Source of the DNA: Corallium rubrum
Taxonomy: Eukaryota > Cnidaria > Anthozoa > Scleralcyonacea > Coralliidae
Length of the DNA stretch: 64,000 bases
NCBI GenBank assembly: GCA_964035015.1
Contig: OZ036004.1
Location: 9,972,576-10,036,575, forward strand
Reading direction: 5' to 3'
A program made the position numbers and the translations under genes. The notes below the pieces were generated by a model, which saw only the letters and a program-made list of their open reading frames with translations, was not told where the DNA came from and made no database searches. This document shows, one piece after another, positions 52,601 through 59,867 of this stretch (position 1 is the first letter of the stretch; the number at the start of each line of letters is the position of its first letter).

Positions 52601-54261
52601 GCTTTTTCATATTTTACTTAGTTCTTGAGATATTTAGACTTATGTGATATTCAAATGAGATAACTTATGGTTCGTTTTTTCAGTAATTAACATATTCGAA
52701 AATCGTGAACATTTTTAAGATTATTGAACAAAATCACTTGAAACTTTGCATGTTGCTACAGTTCATGCAACTAAACATGAAAGACAAGTTACAAGTGATT
52801 TTGTTCAATAATCTTAAAAATATTCACGATTTTCGAATATGTTAAATAGAAAAAAAAGAACCACAAATTATCTCATTTGAATATTACATAAGTCTAAATA
52901 TCTCAAGAACTAAGTAAAATATGAAAAAGCTGTAAATTGATATTCCCCATTATTTTAAGAGTTCTTTCAAATAAGACAAACTTAATTTTCATATACACTT
53001 TAAATGACCGTGTAAACGCACCAAGGTGGCACATTTTAAGCACGCTTAACTTAAGTGTGCTTAAATTTTGGCCGTGTAAACACCGCTAAATTTACTGCTA
53101 CTTTCAGAAGGCTGCTACTTTGGGGGGGGGGGGGATTCTAAAGTATCATATATCAGTGCAGGTGGTGAGGAGGGAAGGAGGATGACAGGGGGGAGAAATA
53201 CCCACCCACTTTTTTTCCAGATCAAGTTCTTAAAAGTACATTTGGCTTAAAATGAAATTAATATAACATGTAGTCTTTAGAATTCTGTAATTAAAATCTT
53301 TTCCCAAAATGCTGGAAATGGCATAATTAAAATGCTTTGAGTAGAAATGGCATAATTAAAATGCTTTGAGTAATTTGTTCAGGTTAGAAAGATTTGAATA
53401 ACTGTTTAATAGTTAAGCATGGTAACCCTTTTCCCAAAATGCTGGAAATGGCATAATTAAAATGCTTTGAGTGGAAATGGCATAATTAAAATGCTTTGAG
53501 TAATTTGTTCAGGTTAGAAAGATTTGAATAACTGTTTAATAGTGAAGCATGGTAATCCTAATTATAGACCAAAACTTAGACAAACAAACCAAAATTGAAT
53601 CTCAAGGAATTGTTAATGAGCCATTTTCTTTTGTTGGAAATGCAAGAATATTAATTATAAACTCAGACAAACATGAATTTGACATCATCACCGCGCTTCG
53701 TTATTGCAAATGTGTAACAACTGCCCAGCTAATGGATTTGAGTTTGCATTATATATTAGTACATAATATCAATCACCAAATGTCTTTCAAGGGATTTAAT
53801 AATGTTTACATTGCACAGGTACACATATTAAATATTTAAATGAACGTCACACAGTTGCACAACATTGATGTTTGATGGATTATGTGAGTGCTGAAGGTTC
53901 TTCCTTTGACATGTAAAATTATATCTAGCACGTACTGGATAGAGTAAAACAACAACATGGCCATTTTTAGCACTCTGACAGGCAGAAATGAGTTAATCAC
54001 TTGTTAACCCATTGCTGCTGACATGTCTGTGAATTCTCCTTTTGATGAATAAAATCATCTAGTGTCAGACAGAGTAAAACAATAAAGGGGACAATTGCCA
54101 ATTCAAGCAAGAATAGGATGATCAAATCATCTGGCATTAGGCAGAATAAAACTAGATAAAAAAGCTATTTTTCGCTAAGCGCAGGCAGAAGTGTGGTAAG
54201 CAAATTTGACATAATTCAACTGCATATAATTAGTATGCAAATCTAATACACTCTGAGTCAA

Positions 54262-54304
<43 letters not shown>

Positions 54305-54453
54305 AATATGGTATAGTAGGTTAATACTGCCAAAACAGAGAACGTAAGTGGTCTAACGTTTCAAGCGAAGGCCCTTGAAGACCCTCGCTCAAAATGTTAG
54401 ACCACTTACGTTCTCTGTTTCGGCAGTATTAACCTACTATACCATATTTCGAT

Positions 54454-54484
<31 letters not shown>

Positions 54485-54548
54485 CACTCTGAGTCAAGAC
54501 ACTCTGACACTCTGAAAATCTAAGATACTCTGAGTCAAGAATAAAACT

Positions 54549-54591
<43 letters not shown>

Positions 54592-57500
54592 ATGCTCACA
54601 AGCTCTTGTGGCAGTTTGAGCACTCTGGCCCTATAGGTAGTTCTCACTGTGACATCACAAAATTCTAAAATGTTTATTATTAAACCTATAAAGCTGGTTA
54701 TTTTATATATTTTGAAGATCGTTATTACGAGTTTTCCTGGAAAATTTTGAGTCGATACAACTATTCCTTCTGCAGTTACAGCATTTTGAATTATATTATT
54801 GCTGACATCAGCATAATTTTCAAATGTCATTAAAAGTCACTGTGTACCTCGCAGACACCAATTAGGTACTGTACACAATTATGGCAGCCAAAAAACAAAT
54901 GCTCGTAAAAAGTGTAGTTTCAAACAGAATTTTCAGGTTGTACATCAGATGCAATTGGACATCACTTCTAAAGTGTAACCAAGCTTTACATTGAATTGCA
55001 TGTACAAAGTGACTTTTAACAACATTTAACAATTATTTGCCGAAGGCGAGGTGAATATCGGTGAATAATAACCTCGACTTCGTCTCGATATTCACTGAGC
55101 CTGAGGCGAATAATTGTTTTAGTATAAATACCCATTTTCGTACTTTTAGGAACAACATTTTCTTTAAAATTATTAATTTCTTCATCTGTCGTATTGACAA
55201 CTTGGCTGGTGGCCATTTTGAATAAACGCTGCAGGTGATTATCGAGAATTAATCCGAAGTAGCTCGACCAATCAGCGCACGTGATTTTTTATAATCACCT
55301 GTGTATTTATGGGCATTTCTTCGTTGCGGACGTTACATTTCAGACAAAATATCGAGGGTATTTTTCAATATAGCCTGAATATCAAGAACTATTTTGATAA
55401 TAATGCTGTTTGTAGCTACTGTACATAGTAAAAGAAAACTTACACTGGTACAATGCTGAGTGTTGTCAATTTAGTTCTTCTTGAATTAAAGGAAATATAT
55501 GCGTTGTGGACATTACAAAAATGAACCATGTGTATTTGGCAACAATGTTTGATCGTATTTTCCTATGAAATGAGAACGTTTAGGGGAACTGTTTGAGTTC
55601 GCACATATCAACCTATGTTTGAGGTTTAATTTCTATGTCACACTATTTTTAATTATTTTCTCTGTTTTTACCAAGAAGGCAAAATGAGCCGTTGCGGACG
55701 TTACACTTCCCCGTTGCGGACGTTACACAGTATGAAAGCTTTACATATTCACATCAGATCTGGGCCTTTCCAGGTTACTTGGGATGGTTCAAAGTCAGCA
55801 TTTCAATAAAAACATAAAGTATATACTTCATGTACCCCTAACCCTAATCCTAACCCCAACCGTTAAGAAATTAAATTATCCCGTGCTTGAGTAGGTTAAC
55901 CTGCCCTATGGGCCTGCGCATTTGGAAGGCAGCAATCCATTTGTTATCAGTAAACATGGAGAAGTCAAGAAACTGTTTTCTTTTGTAATGAAACAGAGAG
56001 ATACATGAACATTTAAAGCGGCAGTCCTTGAGGGCCATTGCTCTTTAAAGGCCAACAAGTGTTTTGTTCAATAAACTTTTAAGTTTTAATTGTTGTTTAA
56101 TTGTTGTTGACGTTTTAAACATGAGCCTCTGGCTTGGATGTAAGGGTAACCTTATCCCACGTTACTGACTTTAATAAATTGTATTGTATTGCATTGTATA
56201 ATTGTATTATATTGTATTATTAAGCCAAGAAAATCATCGTGCCACTTTTGAGGAAAAATATTCCTGAAGAAGAAAATTATTTCTTGTTTTAGCTGTATGT
56301 TTGAGACAGCTTTAAATAGCTGATATGAAATGTTGACTTTTTTACCCAGGACAGATATTTGAAACTCCAGGATAGATATTTGAAACTTAAGGATCAATAT
56401 GCCTTTGGTTCTGCTTTGTTTGAAGCAGTTGTTTTACTGCGTAACGTCCGCAACGTAACGTCCGCAACACAAGTTATGTAACGTCCGCAACGCAATTCCT
56501 GGAAATTAGAAAACAGTGGTTAATGTTTTTTATTATTTTTATGTTACTTTTAGTTTGTTAACTAAACTTGAGTAATAAAATGCATAAAATCATACTGCTT
56601 TATGTTATGAGATTAAAAAAACCTATGTTACCCACTGTGATCGTGTAACGTCCGCAACGAAATCTCAACTTCGAACAACCCCCGGTATTTTTTTTCATGC
56701 CGTACATAATCTCAAAAAAAACTTTGCTGTTTCAAAGCGACCCTTATAAAATTGCAAAAAAAATGTGTAGATTGTTTTTTCCACCTGTCTTGGTTGTTAT
56801 TTTTAATGTTAAAATGTGTGCATTTTTCGATAAATTTTGTGGTTAAAATATGCAAACATTTTGACCCCGAGGGCTCCCCCCCCCCCCCCCCCCACGGTAA
56901 CAGAAAAGCCAACTTCAACATTTTTATAAACTTTGAGGTACATAGATTTGAAAAATGTTTACTTTTGACTCAAGTTTCTTAGTCCAAAAAAAATTTTTTT
57001 TCAACTCTCATGTGGAATTGCCCTTATACTAATTGAAAATTATGCTGATATCAGCAATAACATAATTCAAAATACTGTAACTCAAGAAGGAATACAGTAG
57101 TTGTATCGACTCAAAACTTTCCAGAAATACTCATAATAACGATCTTCAGAATATATGAAACAACCAGCTTTATATGTTTAATAATTTAGATTTTAGAAAT
57201 TTGTGACGTCACAGTGAAAACCACCTATACCACCTCATGCTTTCTAGATGTGCACACTACTTGTACTATCCACAAGCAGTTGTCACTGGCAATTGCTTGG
57301 GTATGTATAAGTGGTGTTCTCACATCTAGATTGTTCCAAGCTACACTGATGAGCTACATACAGTACATACAGTGGAACATAAAATGAAGTCTGGCTCCTA
57401 CTCAGGTAGGATTTTTCCCCTTCTAGTTTGGAAAAGAGTATCATTTGTTTGCCATTTTGTTTGAGACAAGGCCAAAAAACATTCAATTCCTGGTCCGGAA

Positions 57501-59867
57501 CAAGGCAGAACAGGATTTAAGGATTTCCATTCAGCTGAGTACCCCCTTACCACAGAATAAAGAACAACCAGAAGTCCAGCTCTGTGTTGCTCCTTTGATG
57601 TAAGAGTCCTCACTCATGTTGCTTCACTCATGTCAAATGTCGCCATTCTATGCCATCCTGGTAAGCTCCACCAGCACTTTCTACCCTCCTGGCATCTCAA
57701 TCATCATCACATCACCATCATTTGTCATTCTACACCATCCTGGTAAGTCCCACCAGATAATTTGACCATCAAATGTGCTGGTGGAACTTACCAGGATGGT
57801 GTAGGATGGTGTAAATGCTCATTGAGAAAAAAGGGACAAGTTTTCGCAAACAAGTCAGACTTCTTGCCCTTACCCTGAATGCCAAAGAGTACTGCACCCC
57901 ACCCCCCTCAAGCACAACTTCTGGTAGTACAAAACATCATTGTTTTGTTTAAATCATTTGTTCAGCTACCTTGCAAGTTCCAACCTACACAGGCTTCGGG
58001 GAAAGTGGGCTCTGCCAACAAACTCGATATTTCATTTTGAGAATGCGTGAATGGTTGCCAAATACTAGCTATTTTGGGCCCTGGCTCTAACGCATTACTT
58101 GCTATTTTCCTGCTAACATGTGTTCATAACTAGAACTTGTTTGACCAGTTTAAAACCTGACTGTCTCGCCCCAAACTTGGGGTGAAGATCGAGTTTGTTG
58201 GCAGAGCCCACTTTCCCCCGAAGCCTGCGTAGGTTGGAAAGGGGCTCTGACTCACAGGGTATTGTTCAGCACTTTGACGAATAAAAACTAATACATACCC
58301 TCAAGTCAGTCATAATCGTTTTGTTGCTTCTAAAACTTTGCCCTAATGGCCTAATATTGAATGTAAACTAACAGCTATTAAACTGTTTCACCTTTTGACC
58401 CTAAATTCGGATTTTTAAACAATTTTCCCAAACGCCTGCTGCCCTTGAATCTTTCGATTTTATATTAATATTCAATGATATAAAACATCAAACTTAAATT
58501 CCATATGGAAATTGTAATTTGGGCCATTATTTCAGAAAGAGTTACATCCCTGATGCCACAAAGCTCTCACTTCGTATTACATGTAAATCAGAATGTTTTT
58601 TTCTCGCTTTAAGAGATTACTAACTTTAAATGGCAAATGCCCTGTGGCTACGTAATTCATTAGTACTTTATAGATAAATACTCACGTCTTTTTAAGGAGA
58701 CAGCTTGAAGTATCGCTGTCAAGACGTCAAAGTTTCGTTGTAACTTGTAGGCGTTCTTGTCTCGTCTCTTTAACTGCCTGACAAGTCTTCCAGACAGCAA
58801 CGTCACATAACTGTTGAGCTCTTCCAAAACGCGTCGAATTTCTGTCACGTCTGTGAAAAGATATTTATACGAATTTTGTACAAAACCATTTGATGTCGTA
58901 AAACATTTTATATCGTTATATGATATTCTTAGTTTCCAATATTTGTCTAAATATTGTCTGTCTATAAAGTACACCTCGTAAGGTGCCATTTTATATGCGA
59001 TATTAACCATCGATCATATAATATATTATTGGTATTACACAGAGACACAGATAATTTGCTGCGATTTCAGTCTTATCCTGGTACATGCGATTGAACTGGA
59101 AGACTCGCCAAAGTATTGAACTATATAAGTTTGGAACAAATGGTCCAAGACGTAACTACGATGTCCAAAACATTCGTATTAAAGTCAGTTGAGTCGATCG
59201 CATGTGTCAGAAGGCAACGCAGCTAAAATTATAAATACGCGGTTACTCCCTCGAAATGATCCCAAATCAAACTTATTATTCTTAACGAGAACAATTTCTG
59301 TCCTAAACGGTGAAGAGTTAATTCAAAATAGTGTAATTCTACCCCATCCATATGTTATCGATATTTTAATAAATAACTAGTCAACTTTGCCAAAACTTAC
59401 TTCCGTAAATGCCCTAATTTGCGACAAATCTATTATTATTCGTTGATTTTCACCGAATTTTTACGGCTTTACTCACCTTTTCCGTTGAGTTGTGAACGTG
59501 TCCACCTCTGCGTACGTTCGTCTAACTCAAACGAACCGCTGTAGACCGATGTTGTTGAACATTCTGTGACATTATCACTATCAATAGACCGTGTATTGTT
59601 GTGATAACGATCGTAGATCTCGGTTAAAAGCCCATCGACTATCGAACACTGACGGCTCAAACGGCTAGACGATCTGGAGTCACCATATTCATCACTTGTG
59701 TACTGACTCTGTTCGTCTTCCAAAGAGCTTTCCGTTGTATCGAAACTGTATTCCGAGTCAATACTCTTTGGGCTTGAACTTTCCTCGCTCAGGACGCTCT
59801 CGTTGTCGCAAAATTGTATGTTTTTTCCCGGGTTAAACTCGCCATTCGCACCAAGCTTGCCTTCCAT
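30379..59867 (-). CDS. TBC1D30: TBC1D30-type Rab GTPase-activating protein gene, complete (9 coding exons)
   Basis: TBC1D30 is a TBC-domain RabGAP; the vertebrate protein acts on Rab8 and restrains primary cilium formation. Coding exons in transcript order: 59867-59477, 58850-58686, 37545-37484, 37314-37249, 37072-36953, 35673-35488, 34171-33825, 32384-32279, 31410-30379. They join to 825 codons with the stop and no frame break. The ATG at 59867-59865 is preceded by an in-frame TGA (59882-59880), which fixes the start. The N-terminus is acidic and Ser-rich, followed by a conserved helical linker and the TBC domain with IVKDLHRTG (arginine finger) and YCQGFN (glutamine finger), then a basic, disordered tail with the conserved MAPFPFP motif. 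Identification rests on remembered vertebrate TBC1D30 sequence, with high similarity throughout the TBC domain. Confidence 0.95.
31555..32130. repeat. (CAC)n/(CAT)n-rich array
   Basis: Irregular CCACCACCAT/CATCATCAC units fill TBC1D30 intron 8. Gly/Asp and Val-rich ORFs are artefacts. Confidence 0.95.
32279..32384 (-). CDS. TBC1D30: TBC1D30 exon 8
   Basis: Encodes KLEDLESSDEFYGAMGRILP and QIQEGSLINGKSLMA, aligned with the family stretch ADEFYSTMGRLTQEMLENDL. Acceptor GCCAAAG, donor GCG/GTAAGT. Confidence 0.9.
32543..32735. repeat. (AAAAC)n then (GAAAC)n array
   Basis: About 22 AAAAC units, then CGAAA units, adjoining a minus-strand tRNA-SINE; probably an expanded SINE tail. Confidence 0.9.
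32740..32866 (-). mobile_element. tRNA-derived SINE, copy B
   Basis: The minus strand reads TAGCTCAATGGTTAGAGC (A box), GGTCATTAGAAGCTTGCAGG and TTCGAACCCTGTCTGGGGCT (B box), then CTGAGTAATTGAGCTTGACG. Confidence 0.8.
32880..33510. repeat. (ATATG)n array
   Basis: About 600 bp of ATGAT/ATATG units with TATATG variants. Ile/Ser/Tyr ORFs are artefacts. Confidence 0.97.
33625..33815 (+). mobile_element. tRNA-derived SINE, copy C (most complete)
   Basis: CCCCAATAGCTCAATGGTTA then GAGCGTCTAACC, GGTCATTAGAAGGTTGCAG; body GAGCTTGACGAACGTCTAC, ACATGTATACGTACATCTTA; tail AAACAAAACAA. It ends about 10 bases from the TBC1D30 exon 7 donor, on the opposite strand. Confidence 0.85.
33825..34171 (-). CDS. 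TBC1D30: TBC1D30 exon 7: C-terminal half of TBC domain
   Basis: Encodes about 115 residues including VMVYLIDFVLPANYFSNNLR, then YEPPLTNVFTMQWFLTLFAT and CLPEDVVLRVWDSILLEGSE. The TMQWFLTLF and RVWD motifs close the TBC fold. Donor GGACA/GTAAGT lies about 10 bases from the 3' end of a tRNA-derived SINE. Confidence 0.96.
34215..34645. repeat. CCCACCTA/CCACTCAC-rich array
   Basis: Degenerate (ACCC)n/(ACCT)n tract in TBC1D30 intron 6. Confidence 0.93.
34772..34858. repeat. (AAGTGT)n microsatellite
   Basis: About 14 perfect TAAGTG units. A small hairpin (CATTTACAATGGTGAGCCGA and its inverse) lies just before it at 34690-34725. Confidence 0.97.
35488..35673 (-). CDS. TBC1D30: TBC1D30 exon 6: both catalytic fingers
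   Basis: Sixty-two codons starting DLHRTGCSWF (catalytic arginine finger) and containing AYARWNKAVGYCQGFNVI (glutamine finger YCQG). Both catalytic residues are present, so the GAP should be active. Acceptor CCTTTCAG, donor AAG/GTAACA. Confidence 0.96.
35768..35880 (-). mobile_element. tRNA-like SINE head, diverged
   Basis: The minus strand reads CCCAGCACCTCAATGGATAG then ACCATCTAGATCACC, later TTCGAGTCCCGCTTGG. Degenerate A and B boxes. Confidence 0.5.
35890..36835. repeat. (GTGATG)n/(GTGGTG)n array
   Basis: About 950 bp of GATGGTGGT-type units, interrupted at about 36045-36205 by unique sequence (AACTCGTACCCAGAAAATAC onward). Lies in TBC1D30 intron 5. Confidence 0.95.
36838..36925 (+). 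mobile_element. tRNA-like SINE head, diverged
   Basis: CCTAGTAACTCAATGTTTAG then AGCGTCTCACTGGCGATCAG and a decayed B box ACGTTCGAGTG, next to the TBC1D30 exon 5 donor. Confidence 0.5.
36953..37072 (-). CDS. TBC1D30: TBC1D30 exon 5
   Basis: Forty codons including LWLILAESKLGHIDWKKT and FNERSNPDDDNLGAQIVK. NERSNPDDD is highly characteristic of TBC1D30. It ends just before the arginine-finger motif, so the IxxDxxR motif is split by an intron. Acceptor TTTTCTAG, donor AAG/GTTAGT. Confidence 0.95.
37249..37314 (-). CDS. TBC1D30: TBC1D30 exon 4
   Basis: Encodes WLDSFKAVSRLPQGVPAPWR and KR, the start of the TBC domain (family WYDALKAVARLxxGIPKEWRRK). Acceptor ATGTTTAG, donor AGG/GTAAGA. Confidence 0.93.
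37484..37545 (-). CDS. TBC1D30: TBC1D30 exon 3 (small, too short for a long ORF)
   Basis: Encodes VDTRIKFSFMPQSGKKGFRQ, matching VDTKLKFTLEPSxGxNGFQQ of the family. It supplies the two bases needed to restore phase between exon 2 and exon 4. Acceptor TGTTTAAG, donor CAG/GTGAGC. Confidence 0.9.
37560..38150. repeat. ATGTTAATC(A) minisatellite
   Basis: About 60 units of 9-10 bp (CATGTTAATCAATGTTGAT variants). It begins 15 bases upstream (minus strand) of TBC1D30 exon 3. Confidence 0.96.
38195..38372. mobile_element. Foldback MITE (TAGACCACTTTCATAATGGCGA family), second copy
   Basis: Inverted arms TTGAATATTCTTTTATGTGC and GCACATAAAAGAATTTTTAA around CTTTCTGGCCTCGTTTGTG. Right end CCATTATGAAAGTGGTCTA. 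Confidence 0.85.
39380..39853. mobile_element. TTAA-flanked palindromic element (AGTGCAAATGAAGC ends)
   Basis: TTAA at 39376-39379 and 39854-39857; ends AGTGCAAATGAAGCGAAAA and the inverse. Contains CTTATTTGAAAGAACACTTA and TTTGATATGCAAATTAAACA in both arms. Confidence 0.88.
40110..40330 (-). mobile_element. SINE-like repeat with (TTTAG)n tail, tandem copies
   Basis: Two adjacent partial copies share ACTGGATAACCCTATCCGTC, AAGGGCCATCCCTCATTGGT and TACAGGAGGAAACTAAACCA with 44940-45145 and 51745-51870. Confidence 0.65.
40340..40560. other. Inverted pair with hammerhead-like motif
   Basis: ATACTGACGTTTCCAGCGGA then GCTCTTCATCAG; the minus strand reads CTGATGAAGAGCTCCGCTGG then AAACGTCAG. An inverted partner with GAAACATCAGTATTTC lies at 40358. 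Related to the other CTGAYGAA...GAAA hairpins. Confidence 0.4.
40960..41392 (-). mobile_element. AACAAGTTGTT-word element, copy 3
   Basis: Reverse orientation relative to copies 1 and 2; ends GCGAGATTTTTACGCGTGTA at 41391, immediately followed by a 5S-SINE copy. A frameshift relative to copies 1 and 2 breaks the shared ORF. Confidence 0.75.
41393..41515 (+). mobile_element. 5S-rRNA-derived SINE, copy 2 (partial)
   Basis: GACGGGGTTAGCACTTTAAT then GGGTGACCGCTTGG and the shared body TCTCCTGTGCTTCGAGG, TTTTTCGCCGGGTTCTC. 5' end lost at the junction with the preceding element. Confidence 0.8.
42612..42895 (+). mobile_element. 5S-rRNA-derived SINE, copy 3 (most complete)
   Basis: AGTTAAGCCCGGTTAGACGG then GGTTAGTACTTGGATGGGTG and ACCATCTGGGA (5S A box, intermediate element and C box region); body TCTCCTGTGCTCCGAGGG, TTTTCGCCGGGTTCTCCGG; tail (ATAA)n. 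Confidence 0.88.
42905..42965 (+). other. GTGACGAAGGGTC...CGAAAC hairpin motif
   Basis: GTGACGAAGGGTCTTCGCTC then GAAACGTTAG; same core as at 23738-23825 on the other strand. Confidence 0.4.
43028..43738. repeat. Nested palindrome-in-palindrome
   Basis: Outer arms of about 230 bp (CACGGTCTCAGCGATCCCCC ... CATGTAAC and inverse). The spacer holds an inner palindrome (43259-43409; GCTCTGATGAAGTATCGAGT and inverse) and a short retro-like tail with ACTTTATTTTAGCAGGG. Confidence 0.88.
43753..44426. mobile_element. TAA-flanked element with AGTCGGCGA words
   Basis: Ends AGCCTAGTTTCCATATAGTT and the inverse AACTATATGGAAACCAGGCT, TAA on both sides. GTTGTAATTGTT and CAGTCGGCGATTG words are reiterated in both orientations. 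Confidence 0.78.
44590..44720. repeat. GGGTCCAAATCTACT repeats
   Basis: Five short direct and inverted units of GGTCCAAATCTACTAG with poly-G tracts near the right end of the 42995-44747 element. Confidence 0.8.
44945..45145 (-). mobile_element. SINE-like repeat with (TTTAG)n tail
   Basis: (ACTAA)n at 44945-45018 then TACTGGATAACTCTATCAGT, TTATCCTGGTCCAGTAAGGG and CTACAGGAGGAAACTGGAGT. Confidence 0.7.
45509..45885. mobile_element. CTGTTCAGA-word TIR element
   Basis: TIRs ACACACGTAAAAACGCACAG and the inverse of ACACACGCAAAAACGCACA. The body reiterates CTGTTCAGA, TGATACAGC and CTGATATCAG words. Confidence 0.75.
46370..46910 (+). mobile_element. LINE reverse-transcriptase end, frameshifted
   Basis: Encodes ALEKVQTRASRLALNQGRGE, KLGWPILSVGRDYLSLIECY, then after a frameshift near 46520 FFEMSKSSRTRANHRYKL and IIRLWNNLPGNVVEADISML. 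Flanked by units of the 80-bp minisatellite. Confidence 0.8.
46933..47637. mobile_element. TTAA-flanked TIR element (GGTAGTACTGGAGGCTGA)
   Basis: TTAA at 46929-46932 and 47638-47641; TIRs GGTAGTACTGGAGGCTGA and inverse. 705 bp, non-coding, contains a C15 tract. Confidence 0.82.
48165..51745. repeat. 80-bp minisatellite, about 37 copies
   Basis: Unit of about 80 bp: CTTGGTTACTAAAGACTTTT, GTATTGCTCAGATATAGCAG, AACGAAGGTTAACTTAAGCT, AAGTTTAATTTAAAGTAATA. Satellite-like outliers at about 46117-46370. Interrupted by an element at 51110-51578. Lies in TBC1D30 intron 2. Confidence 0.97.
51110..51578. mobile_element. TIR element (CAGACCTGCCAA) inserted in the 80-bp minisatellite
   Basis: Ends CAGACCTGCCAA and TTGGCAGGTCTG, flanked by a 6-bp duplication TGGTTA (51104-51109, 51579-51584). 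The uninterrupted minisatellite unit has TGGTTA once, which confirms the site. The interior repeats TCTCACGG words. Confidence 0.82.
51745..51870 (-). mobile_element. SINE-like repeat fragment (third family copy)
   Basis: GATTATCCTATCAGTCACAA, AAGGGCCATCCCTCATTGGT and GTCCAGTGTTTCTGCGGAAG match the 40110 and 44945 copies. Confidence 0.65.
52116..53082. mobile_element. TIR element (GTTTACACGGTCAAAATTTA) with nested palindrome
   Basis: TIRs GTTTACACGGTCAAAATTTA and the inverse of GTTTACACGGCCAAAATTTA; TTAAGC and CGTGTAAACA words recur inside. A TTAA element (52527-52999) is nested. Confidence 0.75.
52527..52999. mobile_element. TTAA-flanked palindromic element, second AGTGTATATG copy
   Basis: TTAA at 52523-52526 and 53000-53003; ends AGTGTATATGAAACTAAA and inverse. 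Arms nearly identical to 14031-14584, including CTTATTTGAAAGAACTCTTA. Confidence 0.88.
53295..53556. repeat. 130-bp tandem duplication
   Basis: Two copies of CCCAAAATGCTGGAAATGGC through GTTTAATAGTTAAGCATGGT. Each contains an internal duplicate of GGCATAATTAAAATGCTTTG. Confidence 0.92.
53560..54260. other. Anonymous intronic stretch
   Basis: No recognisable gene or repeat. A 96-codon plus-strand ORF (53549-53839) has no known motif and begins inside the tandem duplication. AGACAGAGTAAAAC-like phrases recur at 53941, 54066 and 54141. Confidence 0.5.
54264..54590. repeat. (TA)n tracts flanking a palindrome
   Basis: (TA)n at 54264-54301, 54454-54478 and 54555-54588. The palindrome 54302-54452 has arms TCGAAATATGGTATAGTAGG through CGTAAGTGGTCTAACG, and carries the GAAGG...CGAAAC type motif. 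Confidence 0.9.
55019..55300 (-). pseudogene. Possible Crypton/DUF3504-like N-terminal exon remnant
   Basis: The minus-strand ORF 55216-55016 starts MATSQVVNTTDEEINNFKEN then VVPKSTKMGIYTK. This resembles the N-terminus of DUF3504 (ZMYM/Crypton-like) proteins as I remember them. It runs into a hairpin CTCGCCTTCGGCAAATAATT. Assignment tentative. Confidence 0.3.
55325..56662. mobile_element. Element with inverted CGTTGCGGACGTTACA motifs
   Basis: CGTTGCGGACGTTACA occurs in plus orientation at about 55327, 55692 and 55713 (a variant at 55502). It occurs inverted (TGTAACGTCCGCAACG) at about 56440, 56455, 56477 and 56645. The outer pair extends to TTTC/GAAA, giving TIR-like ends. A retro tail (TTGTA)n lies inside at 56170-56220. 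Confidence 0.65.
57630..57825. repeat. CATCCTGGTAAG inverted repeat
   Basis: CACCATCCTGGTAAGTCCCA pairs with TGGAACTTACCAGGATGGTG; a further direct copy CATCCTGGTAAGCTCCACCA lies at 57653. Confidence 0.85.
57967..58261. mobile_element. MITE with 9-bp TSD (TACCYTGC ends), copy 2
   Basis: 295 bp, ends TACCTTGCAAG and CACAGGGTA, flanked by the perfect 9-bp duplication TTGTTCAGC (57958-57966, 58262-58270). About 90% alike to 18094-18365 over the shared part. Confidence 0.9.
58270..58680. other. Anonymous intron sequence next to TBC1D30 exon 2
   Basis: AT-rich; no gene, repeat family or conserved element recognised. Confidence 0.6.
58686..58850 (-). CDS. TBC1D30: TBC1D30 exon 2
   Basis: Encodes DVTEIRRVLEELNSYVTLLS, then LVRQLKRRDKNAYKLQRNFD and VLTAILQAVSLKR, a basic predicted helix conserved in the family. 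Acceptor TTTTCACAG, donor AGAC/GTGAGT. The following intron is about 21.1 kb. Confidence 0.92.
59010..59476. other. TBC1D30 intron 1, unremarkable
   Basis: Single-copy looking AT-rich DNA. The 63-codon plus-strand ORF here is unsupported. Confidence 0.6.
59477..59867 (-). CDS. TBC1D30: TBC1D30 exon 1 (start codon)
   Basis: Encodes about 130 residues, Ser/Glu/Asp-rich at first. Two blocks are typical of longer TBC1D30 isoforms: SIVDGLLTEIYDRYHNN, and TECSTTSVYSGSFELDER followed by QRW. Donor AAAG/GTGAGT. Any 5' UTR exon upstream is not identifiable. Confidence 0.9.

Larger units (their letters stand above)
54627..57235. mobile_element. 2.6 kb foldback with about 200-bp arms
   Basis: Left arm (ATAGGTAGTTCTCACTGTGA through GACATCAGCATAATTTTCAA) pairs with the right arm 57032-57235. 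The interior holds a GTAACGTCCGCAACG element and a small ORF-bearing hairpin element. Confidence 0.8.

Noticed and set aside
53549-53839. 96-codon plus-strand ORF as a gene
   Set aside because: No motif, starts within a tandem duplication, no splice partners, and lies inside the antisense TBC1D30 intron.
59189-59380. 63-codon plus-strand ORF in TBC1D30 intron 1
   Set aside because: No family resemblance and lies antisense within an intron of a well-supported gene.
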